From Gammaproteobacteria bacterium (GTDB lineage Bacteria; Pseudomonadota; Gammaproteobacteria; GRL18): a stretch of 64,000 nt of DNA. The stretch is taken from assembly GCA_016744995.1 (NCBI GenBank), contig JADGDG010000008.1, forward strand, positions 1 to 64,000, read 5' to 3'. The notes under the pieces are model-generated. The model searched no databases and was not told the DNA's origin. It saw only the letters and a list, made by a program, of their open reading frames with translations. Positions within the stretch are counted from its first letter, which is position 1. Each line of letters opens with the position of its first letter. The translations under genes were made by a program, and so were the position numbers. Positions 1-8,732 of this stretch are shown here, one piece after another.

Positions 1-1326
1 ATTACCTATCAGCGTCGCAAATCAAAGCAGCGTGCTGATGAATGTGTCACGGAACAGGGTTTACGCTTTGATGCGCAAGTCCCTGTTGAAATCATAGAGG
101 TACCCGTTCCTGAACTTCAAGGTGAAGGGGCTGAACACTATGAAATCATTGAGCATAAAATCACTCGTCGTTTGGCTCAACGTCCTGGCAGTTATGTGGT
201 CTTAGAATACCGTCGCCCAGTCGTCAAACATAAGGCCACACAAACCCTGTCAACACCTTCTGCACCCACTGCTGTCTTTGATAACGGTATGGCGGATGTC
301 AGTGTACTGGCTGGCCTGTTAATCGATAAATTTGTTTACCACATCCCATTGTATCGTCAACATCAACGTCTTCAACAAGCTGGAATTACTTTAAGTCGAG
401 CCACCTTGACCCACTGGACACAAAGAGCGATTAATTTACTCAAGCCCATTGCAGACAGTCAGTTACAACAAGTACTGCAAAGCAAAGTGCTGGCAATGGA
501 TGAAACACCCATCAAAGCGGGTAGAAAACAAAAAGGCAAAATGAAATCCACCTGGTTCTGGCCCATCTATGGCGAGAATGATGAGGTCGTCTTTACCTGG
601 TCAAGCAGCCGGGGAACGGCTCATGTGGAGCAACAACTCAAAGGCTTTAAAGGGACCTTATTAACCGATGGTTATGCGGCCTATGATCGATTTGTTAAAA
701 ATAAACCCGAAGTAACATTGGCACAATGTTGGGCTCATACCCGACGTTACTTTTTTAAATCTTTAAAAGTTGAAACCCAGGCTGCTGAAGAAGCGATGCA
801 ATGGATTGGCGAGCTTTATAAGAATGAAGAAACTATCCAGAAAAAACAACTGACGGGACAGAAAAAATTAGACTATCGGGGCAAGCACAGTAAGCCTGTT
901 GTCGATGGATTTTTTAAATGGTGTTATGAACAACGCCAGAGAATTGATCTGGAAAATAGTAATCCACTATCAAAAGCACTGACTTATGTGGATAATCACA
1001 AAGATCAGTTGTGTGTTTACCTGTCTGATCCAGATGTTGCCATTGATACCAATCATTTGGAACGTACATTAAGAGTCATTCCCATGGGCAAGAAAAACTG
1101 GCTCTTTTGCTGGAATGAAGTCGGTGCTGAACAAGTGGCTACTATCCAGACATTGCTAACAACCTGTAAGTTACAGGATGTTAATCCCTATCATTATTTA
1201 GTGGATGTGCTGCAGCGGATCAATCTGCACCCAGCCAGAGAGGTGGCTGAATTAACTCCCCGATGTTGGAAAGATAAGTTTGAGGCTGATCCTCTTTTAT
1301 CAGATTTGGCTAGGTTGGGGAAATAG
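1..1326 (+). CDS. IS66 family transposase (TnpC), 5' end outside window
   Basis: The frame is open from base 1 and ends at the TAG at 1324-1326, so the N terminus lies left of the window. A TTG exists at 172, but the reading frame continues unbroken upstream of it, so it is not the real start. The protein has the IS66 TnpC core: an Asp in the MDETPIK motif, a second Asp in LLTDGYAAYD, the CWAHTRR segment, and the Glu in NHLERTLR followed by GKKNWLF. It ends with the usual short C-terminal IS66 tail. The family moves DNA by a DDE mechanism. The partner genes (tnpA and tnpB) would be to the left. Nothing visible inactivates this part. Confidence 0.93.
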   Translation: MTYQRRKSKQRADECVTEQGLRFDAQVPVEIIEVPVPELQGEGAEHYEIIEHKITRRLAQRPGSYVVLEYRRPVVKHKATQTLSTPSAPTAVFDNGMADVSVLAGLLIDKFVYHIPLYRQHQRLQQAGITLSRATLTHWTQRAINLLKPIADSQLQQVLQSKVLAMDETPIKAGRKQKGKMKSTWFWPIYGENDEVVFTWSSSRGTAHVEQQLKGFKGTLLTDGYAAYDRFVKNKPEVTLAQCWAHTRRYFFKSLKVETQAAEEAMQWIGELYKNEETIQKKQLTGQKKLDYRGKHSKPVVDGFFKWCYEQRQRIDLENSNPLSKALTYVDNHKDQLCVYLSDPDVAIDTNHLERTLRVIPMGKKNWLFCWNEVGAEQVATIQTLLTTCKLQDVNPYHYLVDVLQRINLHPAREVAELTPRCWKDKFEADPLLSDLARLGK

Positions 1327-1347
1327 AATCGCCGATTGATCGCTTAC
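1327..1347. repeat. IS66 right terminal inverted repeat
   Basis: Immediately after the transposase stop the top strand ends in CGCTTAC at 1341-1347. Read on the bottom strand this is GTAAGCG, the usual start of IS66-family terminal repeats. The interrupted IS91 reading frame resumes exactly at 1348, which fixes the element boundary. The next eight bases (1348-1355, ATCGGGAC) should be the target duplication; the left copy is outside the window. Confidence 0.75.
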
Positions 1348-2126
1348 ATCGGGACAGATATTTTACAACGGTTTCAGGCTTTTTTAAGTAAGGTTTAATG
1401 TAGATTGACCAATTCTTACTCATCACGGTATCCAGGATCTGATTGACTTCATTAGCACGGTTAATACGAAACAATTTACCTTGTTGCCAGGCACTTCTGA
1501 GCAAACTTACCAGTTTGCCTCGAAACACTTTTTTTAAAGCCCCAACAGGATAGAGATAATCACTTTGAGTTGTCTCTATGGTCTCCCGTCCAGACTTAAA
1601 GACCTGGAATCAAACAATGCAGATGAACATGGCGTTGTAAATTTTGCCCCCATGTGTGCAGAACACTAGTGACTCCCAGTTGCCCTCGTAAACGTTTATG
1701 ATCCCTGGAAAACTGTGACAGTGTTTGCCAGACTGCTTTAAACAACAGGGCATACATTATCTCAGGATGCAGCTGACACCAGCCATTGAATTCATGTGGC
1801 AGGGTGAAGACCAGATGATAATAGCGAACCGGTAATAAGGCAGCCAATTGTTTTTCTTCCCACTGTTGTGAGGCCAGCTGCTTACAACGGGGACAATGGC
1901 GATTACAGCAACTGTGATAAAGTCGCTGTTCATAACCACAGTCCATGCACTTTTGTTGCTCTCCACCCAACGCTTCTGTCTGGCATTGAATGATACTTTG
2001 ACAAGCACTGGCTTGCTCTGGTGATAATTTATATCGCAGACGATAAGCAGGCAAAAACTGTTTGATGATCCGTGCCATGTCAGCGTTGGATGACTTAGAA
2101 TGCATCATGCGAATTCTCCTTATCAT
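1348..2126 (-). pseudogene. IS91-type HUH transposase, frameshifted and cut by IS66
   Basis: On the minus strand the N-terminal part (2126 down to about 1600) has the IS91 zinc-binding region (CMDCGYEQ, then CNRHCPRC) and the HUH motif HVHLHCLIPG. A one-base frameshift near 1590-1605 then breaks the frame. Shifting by one base restores an IS91-like continuation (QSDYLYPVGALKKVF) that runs on through 1528 to 1348. There it stops at the IS66 terminal repeat, and the last codons read in that frame (about 1347-1310) are IS66 sequence. The catalytic tyrosine region is missing. The start near 2108-2126 overlaps the end of the recombinase gene, as is common for IS91-type pairs. The gene is almost certainly dead. 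Confidence 0.85.
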
Positions 2127-2982
2127 GAGAATTCAACACCACTTCATCGGGTGTGAAGTGGGCCAGTAAATCACTGGCCATGACATGAGATTCAGGTACC
2201 CAGTGTAAATATCTCAGAGTCAGGTTGATGTCACTATGCCCAAGAAATTTCTGTAGTTGATGAATGGGTAGTCCATTTTCCAGTTGATGGGTCGCATAAG
2301 CATGACGTAAGCTATGGATACCGCCTTTTTTATCAATGTCGGCAGTCTTTTTTGCCTGCCTGAAGACTTTTTGGGCACTGCTGATACTCATGGCTTTTTT
2401 TTGATGGTAACGGCTGAAGATAAAATAATTAGGATGCCATGCACACCAATACCGTCTGAGTAAATTAAGTAAGCTTTTTGATAGTGCTATGTTGCGATCT
2501 TTTTTACCCTTACCGCGAACAACACGCAATAATAATCGCTCAGAATCAATATCATCCTGAGTGAGAGACACCAATTCACTGACCCGTAAACCACAGCCAT
2601 AACAGACACTCAAAAGTGTTAAATGTTTCAGATTTCCTGGGGCATTGAGTAAACGATATACCTCCTGTTGAGTAAGTAATAGTGGGATCTTTTGAGGACG
2701 TTTAGGCAAACCTATATCCAATAAAAAATCCGGCTGTGCCAAGACCTGTGTGTATAAAAACTTAAGCCCATTCTTTGCCTGGTGCACCGTGGAGGCTGAC
2801 CAATGACGTTCATTGGCAACTTGCATCAACCAGTCAATGACTTGTTGTTCAGTCAGGTGTTCTGGTGAGCAATTATAGTAACGGCTGAGGTACGTCACAT
2901 AGGCGAGATAAGCCTTATGGGTTTGAGGTGAATACTGTCTGAAGGTCATCAGATCAATCATTTTCTGGCGTAAAGGGGTCAT
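2095..2982 (-). CDS. Tyrosine recombinase associated with IS91-type element
   Basis: This 295-residue protein has an N-terminal SAM-like DNA-binding region (about residues 5-85) and a C-terminal catalytic domain with the full tyrosine recombinase set: Arg133 in GCGLRVSEL, a Lys in GKGKKDR near 158-161, His223 and Arg226 in HSLRHAYATH, His249 in LGHSD, and Tyr258 in TLRYLHW. It lies directly upstream of, and overlaps, the IS91-type transposase, an arrangement common in environmental gammaproteobacteria. The length is normal and no defect is seen, so it may still be active although its partner is broken. Confidence 0.9.
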   Translation of the reverse strand: MTPLRQKMIDLMTFRQYSPQTHKAYLAYVTYLSRYYNCSPEHLTEQQVIDWLMQVANERHWSASTVHQAKNGLKFLYTQVLAQPDFLLDIGLPKRPQKIPLLLTQQEVYRLLNAPGNLKHLTLLSVCYGCGLRVSELVSLTQDDIDSERLLLRVVRGKGKKDRNIALSKSLLNLLRRYWCAWHPNYFIFSRYHQKKAMSISSAQKVFRQAKKTADIDKKGGIHSLRHAYATHQLENGLPIHQLQKFLGHSDINLTLRYLHWVPESHVMASDLLAHFTPDEVVLNSHDKENSHDAF

Positions 2983-3110
2983 TATGGCTCTCCTTATTTG
3001 TTTAAGTGAAGGAGATTTAAGTATCGGTATAGTTTTAAGGGATTACGAATCTGGGGAGATGTTTTTAAAGGAATATTATTATAAAAATCAGTGGACTGGA
3101 AGGAAAAGCT

Positions 3111-3123
3111 ACCGCGAAGCGGT
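3111..3123. repeat. Short hairpin, possible IS91-type element end
   Basis: A perfect inverted repeat, ACCGC-GAA-GCGGT, lies about 130 bases upstream of the recombinase start and is followed by TTTGTTC. IS91-type elements have small hairpins near their ends and insert beside a GTTC/GAAC-type tetranucleotide. This is suggestive only, because no second copy is available for comparison. Confidence 0.3.
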
Positions 3124-3473
3124 TTTGTTCAACAGTTAAATCTAAAGCAACACGCATATTGGCGATACCCGCTTCCGTATTTCTCTTTTTCATTATTATT
3201 ACTGATCAGAATCAAAATATCATTATTTTTTGTAAGGTTAAACTTACATATACAGAAAATATCAAATATTTTGTCAAAAACTCTTTTTATTATGAATAAT
3301 GTACACTAATATAATAAAACAACTTAATCAAAGATTTATTCTACCAAAACAATTAACTTATTGATCAATAAAAGATTATGAAATTCATGGATGAATACAA
3401 AAACAATAAATTCTGGAACAAATATATTTGAACAACTCAACACAAGAGCTATAAAAAAACTGCACAAAGATAG

Positions 3474-3647
3474 TATATTCTTCACGTTAAGCAATATGTT
3501 AAATCAGTTCCTGATAAAAAATTCATATATCAAGAAGCAGAAAACGAGAATCAGTATTTCTCCGAGATAGGCCGAAACAAGTCCCTGACTGAATGGCAAT
3601 TTCACCAGTGTATTGAAGCATTAGAGGTTTATTTTGTGAAACTTTAG
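3474..3647 (+). pseudogene. Fragment of a second integrase N-terminal domain
   Basis: An open stretch without a start codon encodes about 57 residues, including YFSEIGRNKSLTEWQ followed by HQCIEALEVYF. This spacing (F..xIGR..xL..WQ..Q...AL..YF) is typical of the N-terminal core-binding region of XerC/integron-type recombinases. It ends at a TAG and no catalytic domain follows. The rest of 2983-3872 holds no other convincing gene and looks like decayed mobile DNA. Confidence 0.4.
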
Positions 3648-3872
3648 ACAACAAATTACAGGAGCCACAATTTTATTCAATGGGTGGCCTGTTAATATGG
3701 GAGTTAATCTCGATGTGAATAATATCTATTAGATCACATTAAAGATCATGTCGCAAAATAGCACAGCATTATCTGCGTTAGTATTATTGAATTGGCAAGA
3801 CAGGTCTTTTGAGAGTTATTCTACAGCCTCAACGCCTATATCACTGGTTCAAAAAATCTGGGCTGGGCTTTT

Positions 3873-4058
3873 TTAGCCAAGCTTTTTTGAATCCATGTGC
3901 ATTTTTTTGTTAGGATTTTGTGGTTTAATGTACACTATTTTACCATCTTTCCAAAGAGGCATTTTTAAATTATTTTCTGATGCAATTTTTTCAGCTATAT
4001 CTGATGCTCTATACATAGCACTAATAGCTAGTTTCGAGTAAAAACTTTTCTCTTTCAT
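3873..4058 (-). CDS. Small partner of zeta-like kinase (possible antitoxin)
   Basis: This 61-residue protein overlaps the zeta-like gene by 4 bases (ATGA), so the two are co-transcribed and probably translationally coupled. It has a helical N-terminal part (SAMYRASDIAEKIA) and ends near PLWKDGKIVYIKP. Small proteins with this Ala/Arg-rich helix and a W(K/R)DGKIV ending often follow solitary zeta-toxin-like kinases. An antitoxin or accessory role is inferred from position; no biochemical function can be read from the sequence. Confidence 0.6.
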   Translation of the reverse strand: MKEKSFYSKLAISAMYRASDIAEKIASENNLKMPLWKDGKIVYIKPQNPNKKMHMDSKKLG

Positions 4059-4561
4059 AATGATTCGTCCAGTACGATTGGTATTTTTCCAGAATTATCA
4101 AAAACAACCCATGAATCAACAAGATGTTTGTAATGATTTTGTAAGTTCTGCCATCCTTTTTTGTAACGGCGTTTTATTACATCTTCTGGGATATTATGCC
4201 CGCCTTCGGCAACTCTTAATTTGACTCTCTGGACTGCCATTTCTTCATTTGGCAGTTTTAGAAAAAATAAAATGACTTCATACCCTTGACTCTTCCAACT
4301 TTTGATTCGTCGAATATAGCTCAAACCACTGAGGGTTGTCTCAAAAGCAAAAGATTCCTTTTTTTCAACTAAATCATCAAGTTTTTTTAACAATAGTTTT
4401 CCTGATTCAATTGCAACACTTTCAGGTTTAAATGGTGATAAACCTTCAGCAATAAGATCAGCATTAACATAATTTAAGCAAGACGCTTCTTCAGGTAAAA
4501 AGGTTTTGGCAAATGTTGTTTTTCCTGCACCATTAGGACCAGCGATAATATAACATTTCAT
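4055..4561 (-). CDS. Zeta-toxin-like P-loop kinase
   Basis: The 168-residue protein starts with a Walker A loop, GPNGAGKTT, at residues 8-16. It continues with the zeta/AAA_33-type segments NADLIAEGLSPF and FAFETTLSG, and an RVAEGGHNIPEDVIKRR stretch that supplies the lid arginines. Zeta toxins phosphorylate UDP-N-acetylglucosamine and block cell-wall synthesis; many chromosomal relatives such as this short form have untested substrates. It is complete and sits next to mobile-element debris, which fits acquisition by transfer. Toxin function is inferred from family. Confidence 0.8.
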   Translation of the reverse strand: MKCYIIAGPNGAGKTTFAKTFLPEEASCLNYVNADLIAEGLSPFKPESVAIESGKLLLKKLDDLVEKKESFAFETTLSGLSYIRRIKSWKSQGYEVILFFLKLPNEEMAVQRVKLRVAEGGHNIPEDVIKRRYKKGWQNLQNHYKHLVDSWVVFDNSGKIPIVLDESL

Positions 4562-4956
4562 ATTTTATTTAAATTTACCATATTATTTTCATAATTTTAG
4601 TTGATTTATATTCACTAGCTCAATATCATCCTAACAAGTTATTGACTAGGTCTGTTTATTTATACTCCAATATTGCTTCTTACTCAAGAATCATCTCTAT
4701 AGCCCGAACTTCCTTTCTGGATAATACACATAAAAAAGTGATGCATTGTTTATAGATAGAGTCCATTCAAACAAGACTGCCAAACCAGTTGCACTATATG
4801 CTGATTCTTAATTGAATGATTAAAAAAACATCAATAAATTATCATTATGGGGACAACAATATTAGTGAATTTTCCCTGTCCATTTTACAATTTAAAACAT
4901 TGGTAACTTATAAGTAAACCTCCCCTCTTGAAAGGGGAAATTAAAAGAAAAAACAA
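4562..4956. other. Intergenic stretch, no gene seen
   Basis: About 395 AT-rich bases between the zeta-like gene and the ion-channel gene. The only structure noticed is a CCCCT/AGGGG hairpin at about 4922-4937, just beyond the channel stop codon, which could be its transcription terminator. It lacks a clean run of T, so this is weak. Confidence 0.4.
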
Positions 4957-5778
4957 CTACGACAGTTTCTGATCAATTTTCACCATTAATTGTTTCATTT
5001 CCCTCAGCTCATTTTGTAGTGATTTGATCTCATGTTGATAAACCAGTTCTTTAGCGGTTTCCAGTTTATCTTCATCACTATTTGACTGCTCATGTTCCTG
5101 CCCCTTAATAGTAAAAATAGCATCAACTACCAGACCAATAAATAAATTCACCATAATAAAGGTCACGATTAAAATGTATATCACAAAAAAGATCCAGGCA
5201 TAGGGATGCACTTCTATAATGGGTCTGGCAATCCCCATGGACCAGCTTTCAAGTGTCATAATTTGAAATAGTGTAAACATCGATTCTCCTAAGCTGCCAA
5301 ACCATTGTGGAAATGTCATACTGAAAAGGTTGGTTGCAATAATGGCAAAGACATAGAAAAACAATAATAACACCAGAGAGACTGAAGCCATTCCTGGAAT
5401 AACACTCAGTATGGCAGAAATAATCAGGCGCATTTGCGGCACAATTGTCAGCAGTCTGAATAGTCTCAAAACCCTGAGCACTCTCAGGATTGACAGCCCG
5501 TCATTGGCAGGTACTAATGAAATCGAAACCACGAAAAAGTCAAAAAGACTCCAGGGATCTTTAAAAAACTGTTTACGATAGACATAAATTCTCATGCTTA
5601 TTTCAATGGTGAAAACAGCCACGATGAAAATATCCAGATTATTAATAAGCACGCCATAATCGCTCATAAAGTCTCTGGAAGTTGCCAGACCCAGGGTCAA
5701 ACCATTAAAAATGATCAAAAAAGTAATAAAATGTTGAAAATATTTTGTTTCTATAAAGTTCTTTATCGTATTTCTCAT
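4957..5778 (-). CDS. Bacterial voltage-gated sodium channel (NaChBac/NavAb type)
   Basis: A single six-helix ion-channel domain of about 273 residues from the ATG at 5778. An upstream start at 5826 is possible but adds a non-conserved leader. S4 carries regularly spaced arginines ([14 protein letters not shown]), then VPQMR as in NavAb. The selectivity filter is TLESWSM, identical to that of NavAb and diagnostic for Na+ selectivity. The C terminus after S6 is an acidic neck followed by a heptad-like helix ([16 protein letters not shown]), the usual tetramerisation coiled coil. The homotetramer acts in the inner membrane. It stands alone, so its physiological role (for example motility or pH response) cannot be told from context. 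Confidence 0.93.
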   Translation of the reverse strand: MRNTIKNFIETKYFQHFITFLIIFNGLTLGLATSRDFMSDYGVLINNLDIFIVAVFTIEISMRIYVYRKQFFKDPWSLFDFFVVSISLVPANDGLSILRVLRVLRLFRLLTIVPQMRLIISAILSVIPGMASVSLVLLLFFYVFAIIATNLFSMTFPQWFGSLGESMFTLFQIMTLESWSMGIARPIIEVHPYAWIFFVIYILIVTFIMVNLFIGLVVDAIFTIKGQEHEQSNSDEDKLETAKELVYQHEIKSLQNELREMKQLMVKIDQKLS

Positions 5779-5962
5779 AGTTTTTCTTATCTGTAAAAAT
5801 AAAATGTTAAATGTCCAGTGAAACAAATTGTAACCTGAATCAGAATAATCACCAATTTCTTAAATACATGATTTCAATCAATGTGTTCAATAATTAATTA
5901 TTATACATTGCAGCCTTTATTTGTTTTTACTCCTTATAACCTGAATAAATCGTGGATTGTGT

Positions 5963-6382
5963 ATGTTAAATAGCCTCAAGGCCATTAGTTTGGGTGTCAT
6001 TACCATTTTAATTTTAGGTCTGGTGAATCAGCTGGTGATCATTATGTCTGTCGTCGGTTATAATTCACTTACTGCCCTGTCACCTGACTTTGTGCCATGG
6101 TCACAGACATTTACTTATGTTATTGGCGGGATTGGTTTTTTTATTGTTATGGCAATTGGCGGACTGGTTACGGCAAGAGAAGCAGCGAAGCAAGCCTGTT
6201 TAAAGGCGGTTATTGCCTCAGTTCTGGGCAGCAGTATTTCTCTCTATTTATCATTACAAAATGAGATATTTACCCCCGTGGCATTTTTCTTTATCAGCTT
6301 TGGAGTAATTTCTTCATTGATTGGCTGCTGGTTGTGGCAAAAATACCAGCAAAGGGTAAAGGATCAGGGCAAGGCTGTCTGA
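5963..6382 (+). CDS. Small integral membrane protein, unknown
   Basis: About 139 residues from the ATG at 5963; a TTG two codons upstream is less likely. Four hydrophobic segments can be seen (about residues 8-32, 48-70, 79-98 and 105-126), with a positively charged C terminus. No catalytic motif or family is recognised. It is convergent with mtgA and the two coding regions overlap by 19 bases at their 3' ends. The hydrophobic pattern and composition resemble real genes here, but the product can only be called a membrane protein of unknown function. Confidence 0.65.
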   Translation: MLNSLKAISLGVITILILGLVNQLVIIMSVVGYNSLTALSPDFVPWSQTFTYVIGGIGFFIVMAIGGLVTAREAAKQACLKAVIASVLGSSISLYLSLQNEIFTPVAFFFISFGVISSLIGCWLWQKYQQRVKDQGKAV

Positions 6383-7062
6383 CTCAGTTGACGCATTTGT
6401 TTTTTGATCCACTGGGTTCGTTGGATTGTGTAGTTTGAAGCTTTATTAACATGAAAAAGATAAGGGTTTGGCAGTACGGATGCCAGTCGTGCAGATTCCT
6501 GAATATTAAGATGTTGCGCGCTTTTATGATAATAATATTGGCTGGCGGCTTCAACACCAAAGATCCCCGGTCCAAATTCCACCAGATTAAGATAGATCTC
6601 AAGTATTCGCTGCTTATCCAGCATTAATTCCATCAAAGCAGTCAGCCAGGCTTCTATCCCCTTGCGCAGATAACTTTTACCGGGCCATAAAAAAAGATTT
6701 TTTGCAGTCTGCTGAGTAATAGTGCTGGCACCTCGGATTGGTTTGCCCTGAGCATTTGAAGACAGAGCATTCATAACTGAATTAAAATCAAAGCCATAAT
6801 GTTGAGCAAATAGTTGATCTTCGGAGGCAATAACAGCCAGCTTCATATTATTGGAAATATGTGATTTGTCCAACCATTGATGATGAATTTGTGCAGGATA
6901 GTTCTCTGGCGGGATTATTTGACGCTGAAGTTTCCACCCCCAGGTTGGCGGATTAATAAAATTGAGGCTGGCCACTAATAAGACAGAAACAAGAAAAAAA
7001 CTTATAGACAACCAAAGAAGCTTTTTTAATAAATATCGGATAAAGACTTTCGAGGATTTCAT
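6364..7062 (-). CDS. mtgA: Monofunctional peptidoglycan glycosyltransferase
   Basis: A 232-residue GT51 enzyme with an N-terminal membrane anchor (about residues 12-33). Conserved GT51 motifs are present: the catalytic Glu in ASEDQLFAQHYGFD, then GASTITQQ-AKNLFLW, and LEIYLNLVEFGPGIFGVEAA. It polymerises lipid II into glycan strands at the periplasmic face of the inner membrane. Length is normal for MtgA. It lies 10 bases downstream of the TerB-like gene on the same strand and may be co-transcribed with it. Confidence 0.95.
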   Translation of the reverse strand: MKSSKVFIRYLLKKLLWLSISFFLVSVLLVASLNFINPPTWGWKLQRQIIPPENYPAQIHHQWLDKSHISNNMKLAVIASEDQLFAQHYGFDFNSVMNALSSNAQGKPIRGASTITQQTAKNLFLWPGKSYLRKGIEAWLTALMELMLDKQRILEIYLNLVEFGPGIFGVEAASQYYYHKSAQHLNIQESARLASVLPNPYLFHVNKASNYTIQRTQWIKKQMRQLSQTALP

Positions 7063-7072
7063 TCACATAAAC

Positions 7073-7528
7073 TTATTGCTTCAGCTTTTGAGCTTTTAGT
7101 TTAGTCTGAATATAATCCTGATGAGGGACATAAATGAGATCTGCAATACGGCGAACCATATGTTCTTCATAGGCATCCAGATGATTATCAGCATATGCAA
7201 CATGCCATAGTAGCTCAATGACTTGAATTTTTTGCGGCTGAGAAAAATGTTTTGCGATCAATTTAGTAAATTGATAATAGTCTGTCGCATTACGGACTTC
7301 ATCTTCTGCTAAACGACACAATTCTTCTGTTTCTGTATCATTGAGGTTAAAATTATCTTTCAGTGCCTGTCGAGTAGCCTGTTTTTCTGCGTCATGTACC
7401 TTGTCGTCAATATTCATCATCTCAACCAGTAGGGCTGCTGTGGCTAACCGCACCCGATGTTCCTGATCTTCAGGCGCAGCATCCGGTGACATATTTTGTT
7501 CAAAAAAGTTTCTGATTGCTTTTAACAT
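7073..7528 (-). CDS. TerB-like (tellurite-resistance/DjlA-type) protein
   Basis: About 151 residues from the ATG at 7528; an upstream start at 7543 adds five residues with no support. The all-helical protein has the TerB fold pattern: an acidic metal-binding-like motif MMNIDDKVHDAEK in the first half and its counterpart HVAYADNHLDAYEEHMVRRIADLI in the second. TerB-domain proteins are cytoplasmic or membrane-associated and often implicated in stress responses; no ter operon is present here, so tellurite resistance should not be assumed. It precedes mtgA by 10 bases. Confidence 0.85.
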   Translation of the reverse strand: MLKAIRNFFEQNMSPDAAPEDQEHRVRLATAALLVEMMNIDDKVHDAEKQATRQALKDNFNLNDTETEELCRLAEDEVRNATDYYQFTKLIAKHFSQPQKIQVIELLWHVAYADNHLDAYEEHMVRRIADLIYVPHQDYIQTKLKAQKLKQ

Positions 7529-7794
7529 TAAATAGCGTCTCACACTGTGAAAAATTGTTCTAACTGTATGCTAAAGCAGGTGGCAAGATCAATAGTATTT
7601 TTAAATTAGTGCAGTTTTATATTGCTGTTGTTTTTTTCAATTTCAACCACACTGAAGCTAATGGTATTTACAATCAATCGTACAATTACAATAAATACGC
7701 AGAAAAATGTAATTTGTATTTTTTTGTCACAAAAACTAGAATACCCCTGTTAATTTCAGAATAAACTGTTAAATCAAAGCATAAGAGCAAATTC

Positions 7795-8709
7795 ATGGCA
7801 ATCCACTGGTATCCCGGTCACATGCACAAGGCCAATAAAGAGATTAAAGAAGTAATGTCTCAAATGGATTTAATCATCGAAGTTCTGGATGCCCGAATTC
7901 CTTATAGTAGTCAAAATCCCCTGCTATCCAGTTTACGTGGTGATAAACCGTGTATTAAAGTGCTCACCAAAAGCGATCTGGCTGATGCTGATATGACTCG
8001 CCAATGGCAAGCCTGGCTTGAACAGGAGCAAGGCGTAAAAACGCTGCCGTTAACAACAGAGCAGCCTGAACAAATGCGCAGGCTTATTGACTTAAGCCGT
8101 AAAATCATTGGTCACCTGCCTGCTCAACGACAAATATACAACACCATGATCATGGGCATTCCCAATGTTGGTAAATCCAGTCTGATTAACATCCTGGCGG
8201 GTAAAAGCATTGCCAAAACAGGCAATGAACCTGCGGTCACAAAAGCTCAGCAACGCATTAATCTGAGTAATGACTTTGTCTTATATGATACGCCGGGAGT
8301 ACTCTGGCCTAAGGTGGAAAACCAGCCCAGTATGTATCGCCTTGCCATCTCTGGTGCGGTTAAAGATACCGCCTATGAATATGATGATATTGCCTTTTTT
8401 GCTGCTGAGTATTTAATCAACGCTTATCCTGACAGTCTTATGCAGCGTTTTAAACTTGAAGTATTACCTGAAAATGAACTGGACTTAATCGAAGCCATCG
8501 GTCGAAAACGCGGCTGTCTGCAAAGCGGCGGGCGGGTTGATTTAGATAAGGCCAGTAAAATATTACTGACCGAATTACGCAGTGGTAAGCTCGGCAGAAT
8601 AACACTTGAATCACCCAAAATGATTGATAAAGAGCTTATCGAACTGCAACGAAAAAAAGAAGCCGAACCTAAAAAAGGCAAAAAGAAGAAAAGAGTCTAT
8701 CGCCCCTAA
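7795..8709 (+). CDS. ylqF: Ribosome biogenesis GTPase RbgA/YlqF
   Basis: A 304-residue circularly permuted GTPase. It starts with the family signature IHWYPGHMHKA, then the G-motifs in permuted order: TKSDL (G4), GIPNVGKSSLIN (G1/P-loop) and DTPGVL (G3). The family helps assemble the large ribosomal subunit. The last 20 or so residues are very lysine-rich, consistent with RNA contact. It is transcribed alone, convergent with the rhodanese gene. The preceding gap (7544-7794) is AT-rich and presumably holds its promoter. Confidence 0.95.
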   Translation: MAIHWYPGHMHKANKEIKEVMSQMDLIIEVLDARIPYSSQNPLLSSLRGDKPCIKVLTKSDLADADMTRQWQAWLEQEQGVKTLPLTTEQPEQMRRLIDLSRKIIGHLPAQRQIYNTMIMGIPNVGKSSLINILAGKSIAKTGNEPAVTKAQQRINLSNDFVLYDTPGVLWPKVENQPSMYRLAISGAVKDTAYEYDDIAFFAAEYLINAYPDSLMQRFKLEVLPENELDLIEAIGRKRGCLQSGGRVDLDKASKILLTELRSGKLGRITLESPKMIDKELIELQRKKEAEPKKGKKKKRVYRP

Positions 8710-8732
8710 GTAAATTAATTCAGCATTTGCAA

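Noticed and set aside
3091-3309. 72-codon open frame with hydrophobic C-terminal half
   Set aside because: It begins in the presumed end of the IS91-type element, has no ribosome-binding site, and its hydrophobicity comes from T-rich DNA. No family pattern was seen.
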